DNA of 34,398 nucleotides, taken from Nemertoderma westbladi (taxonomy: Eukaryota; Xenacoelomorpha; Nemertodermatida; Nemertodermatidae). The stretch's first letter is position 1. Each line of letters begins with the position of its first letter. The stretch is taken from assembly GCA_032718475.1 (NCBI GenBank), contig JAUCBJ010003191.1, forward strand, positions 1-34,398, in the 5' to 3' direction. Below the pieces are notes generated by a model. That model did not search any database. It was not told the DNA's origin and saw nothing but the letters and a program-made list of their open reading frames with translations. The position numbers were made by a program, and so were the translations under genes. Positions 28,846 through 34,398 of this stretch are shown one piece after another.

Positions 28846-30472
28846 AGGCGTCAGCACGTCTAGTGACTCAGGGTCATCATTCTCCGGATATAGCGGTCTG
28901 CTATTAATGATACCCTCACACTTCGCAAGTACTGTTCTCAGAACGTCCTCTGTGACCATATGGGTGTTCATTAACTTCGTCATGAGACGCTTCGAACTAC
29001 CCACCAGTCTCTCGACGCATCCTAACGTATGTGGTGCATACGGCGTCCTTCTCTCCCACTTTACTTGTCGTCGTCTCATGGCTGCCCTGACTTCCTCCCA
29101 TTCCAAGATGTCCAAGGCCTCTGCCATCTCGTTCTCTGCCCCCACAAAATTGGTGCCGTTGTCGCTGTATATCACTGCGATCGTCCCACCTTTGCGGTCT
29201 CTGAATCTCTCTAATGCATTAATGAATGCTGATGCGGTTGCATCTTGGGCGAGTTCTATCCCTACCGCCCGTGTGTTGTTACATACGAAGATAATGCCAT
29301 AGCGTTTCTCCGTGTGTCGCATCACTTTGATCTTTATCGGCCCGAACATGTCCACACCGCAATGCGTAAATGGTGGGTCGTGCTGTCTTACCCTACTCGC
29401 CGGTAGTGGCGCCATCTCCTGTATGGCTCGCTCCTTCTTCGCTCGTCGGCAGGTCTGGCACTGCCCCACTACCGCTTTCACCTTCTTCCTCAACTGCTTG
29501 ACCCAATAGGTCCTCCTTATCTCCGTGAGGGTTTGGTTGGTGCCCCCATGCAATATCGACTTGTGGGAGTCCCAGATAATCTGGTGGACTATTGGCGATC
29601 CTGTAGGGATGATGATGGGCTTCGGTGGTACGACAATACTGTTGTTGTAACCCACCCTAGAGTTCATTACTAGAATCCCGTCATCATTAAGTTGTGGTGA
29701 CAGCGTGATCAGCTCGCTGTCCCGTCGAAGACGCTGTTGCTTACCGACGCGTTCCACCTCGTCGCCATAGTTCTTCCGTTGTTCATAGCGGATGACTGCT
29801 TTGGCCGCTCCTTCCAGATCTATCGTTGTCCCGATCTTCTTGCCTCTGTCAACTCCCGCGAGGAAATTCCCGAAGGCTCTCCAGTACGCCACTAATTTCT
29901 TGGTCTTATACCAGCTAGAGCTGTAGCTGAGGAGTTTATCCGTCGGGTTATCGCACAGTTCTTCTGGTTTGGGTCGCACGTCCCTTATCTCCCTCACCAT
30001 CTGGGAGTATATCTCTTCTCCCTCTGAATCTCCTTCTTCTCCCTCTGATACTACTTCTGAGCCCGGATCCACCTTTCTCATCGGCGGCCAGGCCTCCTTA
30101 TCGCTCAGAAATTGTGGCCCATGTTGCCACAATACTTCCTTCTTCAAGAAAGCATGGCGTACCACGCCCCTCGACAACAAGTTCGCTGGGTTCTCGTCCG
30201 TTGGGCAGTAGTGCCACCTTTCCAGTTATGTGGTCGCCCTTATTTCGTCCACTCTATTTGCGACGAATATTGGGTATCGCGTTTTCTCGTTATGTAGCCA
30301 GCCAAGTACTACCATGGAATCCGTCCAGTAGTGTGCCTCCACTATGTTTGGTATTGTATCCATTAGGTAGGTCGTGGCCCTAACTCCTACTTTCGCAGCT
30401 GTCAATTCTAGTTTGGGAACCGATGCCGAATCTGGTGGTGTTGACTTCGCCTTGCTGAAGGCGAGTCTGGGT
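28846..30472 (-). pseudogene. RNase H end, linker and integrase of BEL element 2
   Basis: Continues Pol after a frameshift near 30480. The RNase H part includes KLELTAAK and YWTDSMVVLGW, then an in-frame TAA at 30226-30228, then the linker (HYCPTDENPANLLSRG). The longest frame (464 residues from 30180) holds the integrase: H206-H211...C241-C244 zinc finger and DDE residues D277 (GVDMFG), D340 (YSDNGTNF) and E390 (GCVERLVG), spacing DX49E. The usual C-terminal domain after SLDVLTP is missing: the frame runs into the palindrome and stops. Integrase would insert the element DNA into the chromosome. This copy is dead because of the stop, the frameshift and the 3' truncation. Confidence 0.88.
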
Positions 30473-33400
30473 TTATGAGCCCCCTCTCGTTGTTCCTCTT
30501 GCTGCTCCGTATGCCTCTAATGATGCATCGGAGAACATGTGTAGGTCCAGGCTCGTCATATTTCCGTCCGGGAAATACACTCGCGGCATGCTGTATGTTC
30601 CCATCTGCTCCAGGCTCTCCGTCCACTTATGCCACTGCTTTCTAATCTCTTCCGGGACCTCTGCGTCCCATTCGTCCTTTAACTTGTATACTCTTTTGAG
30701 TATCTGTTTTCCCGTGACTAGTAATGGGGATGCTAGGCCTAGGGGATCGTATATCCTTGCTATGTACGACACATAGCCCCTCTTTGTGTGGATGTCTGCG
30801 CCCTCCTGGCTTAACTGGTACTTCAGTTCATCTGTCTCTTTGTCCCACACGATTCCCAGTGCCTTCTGTTGAGACACTATCCTCTTGTTTGCCATGTCCT
30901 GCCCCTTTGTTGTTGTGGGATTATCCATGGTCGATTCAGGTCTCCTATCCTCTATCGCCTTGATAAATTCCTCAGAACTGGATTGGAATTTGGTTAGGTT
31001 AAAGCCGGATCCCTTAAGGATGTCGCGAACCTCGCGCCCTGTGTCCAGCAGCTCCTTAACCGTATTTCCAGACTCCATCCCGTCGTCTACGTAGAAGCCG
31101 CGTCGAATCATGTCGACGGCTCTAGTGCTGCATTTATCTTCCTTTCCCTTCACCGTGTCTCTTACCACCATAGTCATTGTAAATGAAGACGACTTGGCTC
31201 CCATATTATGTACTATCATCTTATACATCAGTATGGTCGATGGTTTCTCATCGCCGTCGTACCATAGGAAGCGTTGACTGTCGCTATCCTCTTCCGTCAC
31301 ACGGACTTGGTTGAACATGCCTTCTATGTCACATGTGAAGGCGTGTTTCCCATTTCTAAATCTAAGTAGGACCTCTATCCCTGAGTTGTAAATGTTGGGA
31401 CCCTCTAGTAGATAGTCGTTTAGACATTTTCCGTTGGTCTTTGCCGACGCGTCCACTACCATCCGTAGTTTACCTTTCTTTGGATCTAAGGCCACGTGGA
31501 GTGGCAGGTAGTAGGTCCTATCCGTGTTTGGTTCGTCGACCGGTAACTCCACGGCCCATCCTTTCTCGACGTACTTCTTGATTGTCTTGTGGATATACTC
31601 GTTTTTCTCGGGGCTCCGTTTTAATGTCTGCTTTAATTTGCGAAGCCTCGTGAGTACCATCCCTCTGTTGTCGGGTAACGGTAGCTTCCATACCATCCCT
31701 ATGGTATATCGCCCCTCATCGCATGTCATCGATTCCTCCACGCTTTGTAGAGCCTGCTTGTCTTCTACCGAGGTCCCGACCCCGGTCTCCTTTAGTCCCT
31801 CGAAATCTTGCCTGAGCAGTCTCTTAAGCTGCTCCTCTGCTCTCTCATCACCCATTTCCTGCATGGTTCCCGCGAACATGCATCCTGATGTCTCCGACAT
31901 CCTAAATGGTATCTTGCTCTTGATTGGGCCACTCAGCGTCCACCCGAATGGTGTTAATATCGCCACTGGGTCACACTGCTTGTCTTCGCCGAAGACCGTT
32001 TGCATTCTTTCGTGGGCCGTTGGGCAGTCCATTCCTACTATGATGGATACCTTCCTAACGTCCACTTCTGGGATTGAGAATTCAATGTCGTCCAGGAATT
32101 TATATTGCTCGACCTCGATGTTGGTTGGCCGCCTGGCATTGATATTAATTGACTCTATCACTTGGATGGGGTCGATGGTTGCCCCGTAGTCGCATCCCGG
32201 TGCCACTGCTGCAATTTCGCACCGCCCGGTTCTCATCTCCAGGATCTCATCTTTACTAGAGATGGTTGTTACCGCCATTCTACTTGGCCTCGTTCTCAAT
32301 CCTATCTCTTCGGCCACCCATTCCTCGACTAATGTGAAGGCAGCTCCACTATCAACCAGCATCAGTGTTGTTACTGATCGATTGCCTTCTCTAATCACTC
32401 GCACTGGTACTACCCCAAGTAGCACCGTTCCTCTCTTCTTCGCCCCTACCGTGCTCGTTGCCATTGTTTGGCCTCTCCTTTGACCGAACTTGACCGGCGT
32501 CTCCTTGCATTGCCTAGCTCTATGTCCACTCATCACGCATCGCGAGCAGATCTCATTTCTCGCCGCATATTCTACCTGATCTTCTCTAGGTAGCGCTTGC
32601 CAGTACCTGCAGTTCATGGTTTGATGAAGCGCATTTGTATGTAGCTGGCATTTGCTATTTTGGTTGTAGCCATCCTTATACAGTGCATCGCGTATCGCAG
32701 CTGTGTTTGTACCAAAGTCCCTACTATTCTTATTGCTTGGGTTCGGCCTACTGGACGTACTGGGGTTATATTTATTTGTGTTGTTATTTCTCCCCTGTCC
32801 GTTCCATGGTGTGGTCTTACCTTCGGCTACCTGTGGACTTGCAGTCCCCTGCGTCGCTGCGTATGGCAGTGATTGCCTTAGCTTTGGTAATGCGTTTGAC
32901 GTGTTGTGCTCTGGTTTCGGTCTATGATAATCCGTCTTCGGTCCCTTTCCCAGGCTATCTTCACTATAGACTGGGTCGGTTATTAGTTCAGCTTCGTAAT
33001 TCAAGAAGCTTGACATTTCTTCTAAACCCGGTTCCGCACCCTTCCTATCTCGAGTGGAGAAAGCGATTTTCCTCCACTTGTTGCGCAGCCAGATCGGTAG
33101 TGCCTGCGCTATCGTGGTGATGTTATTGGACGCGTTGAGCTCGTATGGCGCGTCTAGCGTCTTCAGCACGATTAGCGCCTTTTCGACTTTGTTAGCGAAC
33201 GTCTTAATGCTAACGGGATTATCCTGTAGGCCACCCGATGTTATGACTCTCAGTGTCTGTCTGATGATCTTGGCCGGGTGCCCATATTCCCTGTCCAGTG
33301 CCCGCCATGCTGTCGTGAAGCCGCCCTCTATGCCTTGATATTGCCTCATGATGTCGTATGCTGGGCCTCCCGTGTATACTTGCAGATATTTTAGGCACTC

Positions 33401-33838
33401 CGCCTGCGTCAAGTTCTTTGTTAGTATTTCGTTACTATACATGCGCCGAAACTGTAGATATTCTTCCGGCCTACTCCCATCGAATTTAAATGGTTCCACG
33501 GGTGGTAACTCGATCCTCGTTTTCAACGCATCGATCAACGTGGCCATCCCCATCGCCTGCGCTTCCAGTGGGTTCGATGGATGTTGTATAGTTTCTCCTG
33601 TTTGGTGCGATCCGTCCGTCCTATTTCCAGCTTTCCTTTGACTTGGATATGTCATTGGGGGTAGCGGCCCCCTCCATATTTCTGTGTCGCACGACCTATT
33701 TTCATCCAAGGGGTTGGTTGTTCTCGCTCTTATTGGGGTATATTGTTGATATTGTGATGGGGGAATGTCACCCTGCCCCCCCCCCCCACCGGTATGTTTG
33801 GTACTAGGGTTGATGTTAATATATTGGGGCCCATGCAC
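30473..33838 (-). pseudogene. Gag-Pol of BEL element 2: DUF1759, zinc knuckles, protease, reverse transcriptase
   Basis: 1121 codons in one frame. DUF1759-type Gag region about 116-285 (VEPFKFDGSRPEEYLQF). Knuckle 1 is C397-H400-H405-C410, a CX2HX4HX4C variant. Knuckle 2 is C431-C434-H439-C444. The protease signature is LVDSGAAF with D496. Reverse transcriptase has RMVVDAS (D796), FTCDIEGMFNQV (D837) and FYVDDG with D918-D919. RNase H begins at FSDAS (D1104), then a frameshift ends the frame near 30480. The apparent first codon is GTG; the real N-terminus is encoded in the frame at 33730-34311, split off at a 12-base homopolymer. The polyprotein would supply the particle, maturation protease and cDNA synthesis. 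Confidence 0.93.
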
Positions 33839-34311
33839 CTATCCGCAATAATTCCCCCCTCCCCTGGGTATATGTTATGTCCCTGCATGCTGTAGTCATA
33901 CTGCTGCACCGGTACCAGTATAGGCCTATCAGCTTCTGGCCTACCCGCCGGTACGTATTCCGCGACTTCCGGGTTTAATCCCGTCGTCGGCGCTATCCTA
34001 TCGCCTACATTGACTCTGTCAGTATGGCCTATGGTGTGTGCAGTAAGGCCTACAGTATGTCCTACAGTCTGCATGTGTCGCGCGGGATCGAAGCTTATTC
34101 TTCTCGAATAGTCCTCTCCGCGGCTACCGTATTCTCGATCGGTAGGTATATCCCGTCGGAAAGTTTCTCTTCGACCCCCTCTACTGCTCTCATCTTCGTA
34201 CCAGTACATCGTGTACCCCTCTCTCGACGCGTAGTGCGCCTCGCCAGGTCGCGTCTCTCCGGGGCGACGGCAATCTCCCGAAGATCGACCCCACCGACTC
34301 TCCGCTCTCAT
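33730..34311 (-). CDS. Gag N-terminus of BEL element 2
   Basis: ATG at 34309-34311, but the frame is open further upstream to about the window edge, so the start is uncertain. The product is Arg/Glu-rich at first, then has MQTVGHTVGLTAHTIGHTD-type repeats and a Tyr-rich segment. It ends with IADRCMGPNILT and PNIPVGGGG, where the homopolymer shifts it out of the Pol frame. The last part matches 27190-27310 in element 3. No known domain was recognised. Confidence 0.65.
   Translation of the reverse strand: MRAESRWGRSSGDCRRPGETRPGEAHYASREGYTMYWYEDESSRGGRRETFRRDIPTDREYGSRGEDYSRRISFDPARHMQTVGHTVGLTAHTIGHTDRVNVGDRIAPTTGLNPEVAEYVPAGRPEADRPILVPVQQYDYSMQGHNIYPGEGGIIADRCMGPNILTSTLVPNIPVGGGGRVTFPHHNINNIPQ
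33776..33787 (-). other. Homopolymer frame break in Gag of element 2
   Basis: 12 G on the coding strand encode poly-Gly. The frames before and after the run differ. The sister site at 27226-27241 has 16 G, which keeps its downstream frame in register. This is a slippage or assembly-length difference. Confidence 0.75.
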
Positions 34312-34398
34312 CTCGACTACCGACGGCTCACTATCCGTCCTCGCTCTCCCGTTGTTCGCGGCGACACTTTTTCTATTCTCTTCTCTTCTTCGTAGTGC

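Larger units (their letters stand above)
28846..34398 (-). mobile_element. BEL/Pao retrotransposon element 2, 3'-truncated and open at the window edge
   Basis: The order Gag, two knuckles, aspartic protease, reverse transcriptase, RNase H, integrase on one strand is the BEL/Pao layout. No LTR is visible: the 5' side runs out of the window and the 3' side breaks at the palindrome. It differs clearly from element 1 in Gag sequence and knuckle type, so at least two BEL/Pao families are present. Confidence 0.9.

Overview
The window looks like a piece of an invertebrate animal genome made almost entirely of mobile DNA. It has spliced coding sequence, BEL/Pao-type retrotransposons with Gag/Pol architecture, a non-LTR (LINE) fragment, a tRNA-derived repeat, a TTAA-flanked piggyBac-like element, long G/C homopolymers, minisatellites and a satellite-like array. 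No bacterial-style operons, rRNA, CRISPR array or intact tRNA gene were seen. Cnidarian or another marine invertebrate lineage is compatible with the gene families, but the species cannot be fixed from the sequence.

Left part (1-5955). A two-exon gene on the minus strand encodes a DDE 'integrase core domain' protein. Its main exon is broken near the N-terminus by a 1.65 kb non-autonomous piggyBac-like element (1574-3227) with TTAA on both sides. The protein frame resumes beyond the element. After it come a small inverted-repeat element, a 231-bp tandem duplication and decayed, gene-free sequence.

BEL element 1 (5956-16099, minus strand) is a structurally complete LTR retrotransposon. It has about 1158-bp near-identical LTRs (TG...CA) and a 5-bp target duplication, TAGGT. 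It carries a long Gag with an Ala/Glu/Lys-rich helix, a DUF1759-type region and a zinc knuckle. Nearly all of Pol is deleted: the knuckle is followed directly by the linker between RNase H and integrase. It is therefore recent but non-autonomous.

Middle part (16100-23360). Two copies of a roughly 480-bp LINE-end/tRNA-like chimera lie at 16387 and 22133. The second is joined to a degenerate LINE reverse transcriptase. Between them are a broken copy of an unidentified Gag-like gene (17230-17990), a MITE with 64-bp inverted repeats (18779-19247), and a satellite of about 466-bp units (20035-21640).

Right part (23550-34398, genes all on minus). A second, longer copy of the unidentified Gag-like gene (23780-25495) has two CCHC knuckles and 33-residue internal repeats. 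It is flanked by two minisatellite arrays, both with about 90-bp periodicity (25515-25960 and 26309-26785). Next is a broken 5' Gag part of a BEL/Pao element (27190-28605). A perfect 101-bp palindrome (28743-28843) marks the 3' break of BEL element 2 (28846-34398). Element 2 runs Gag, zinc knuckles, protease, reverse transcriptase, RNase H and integrase. It is inactivated by frameshifts and a stop codon and continues past the window edge.

All identifications rest on reading motifs and repeats by eye. No database or alignment was available.
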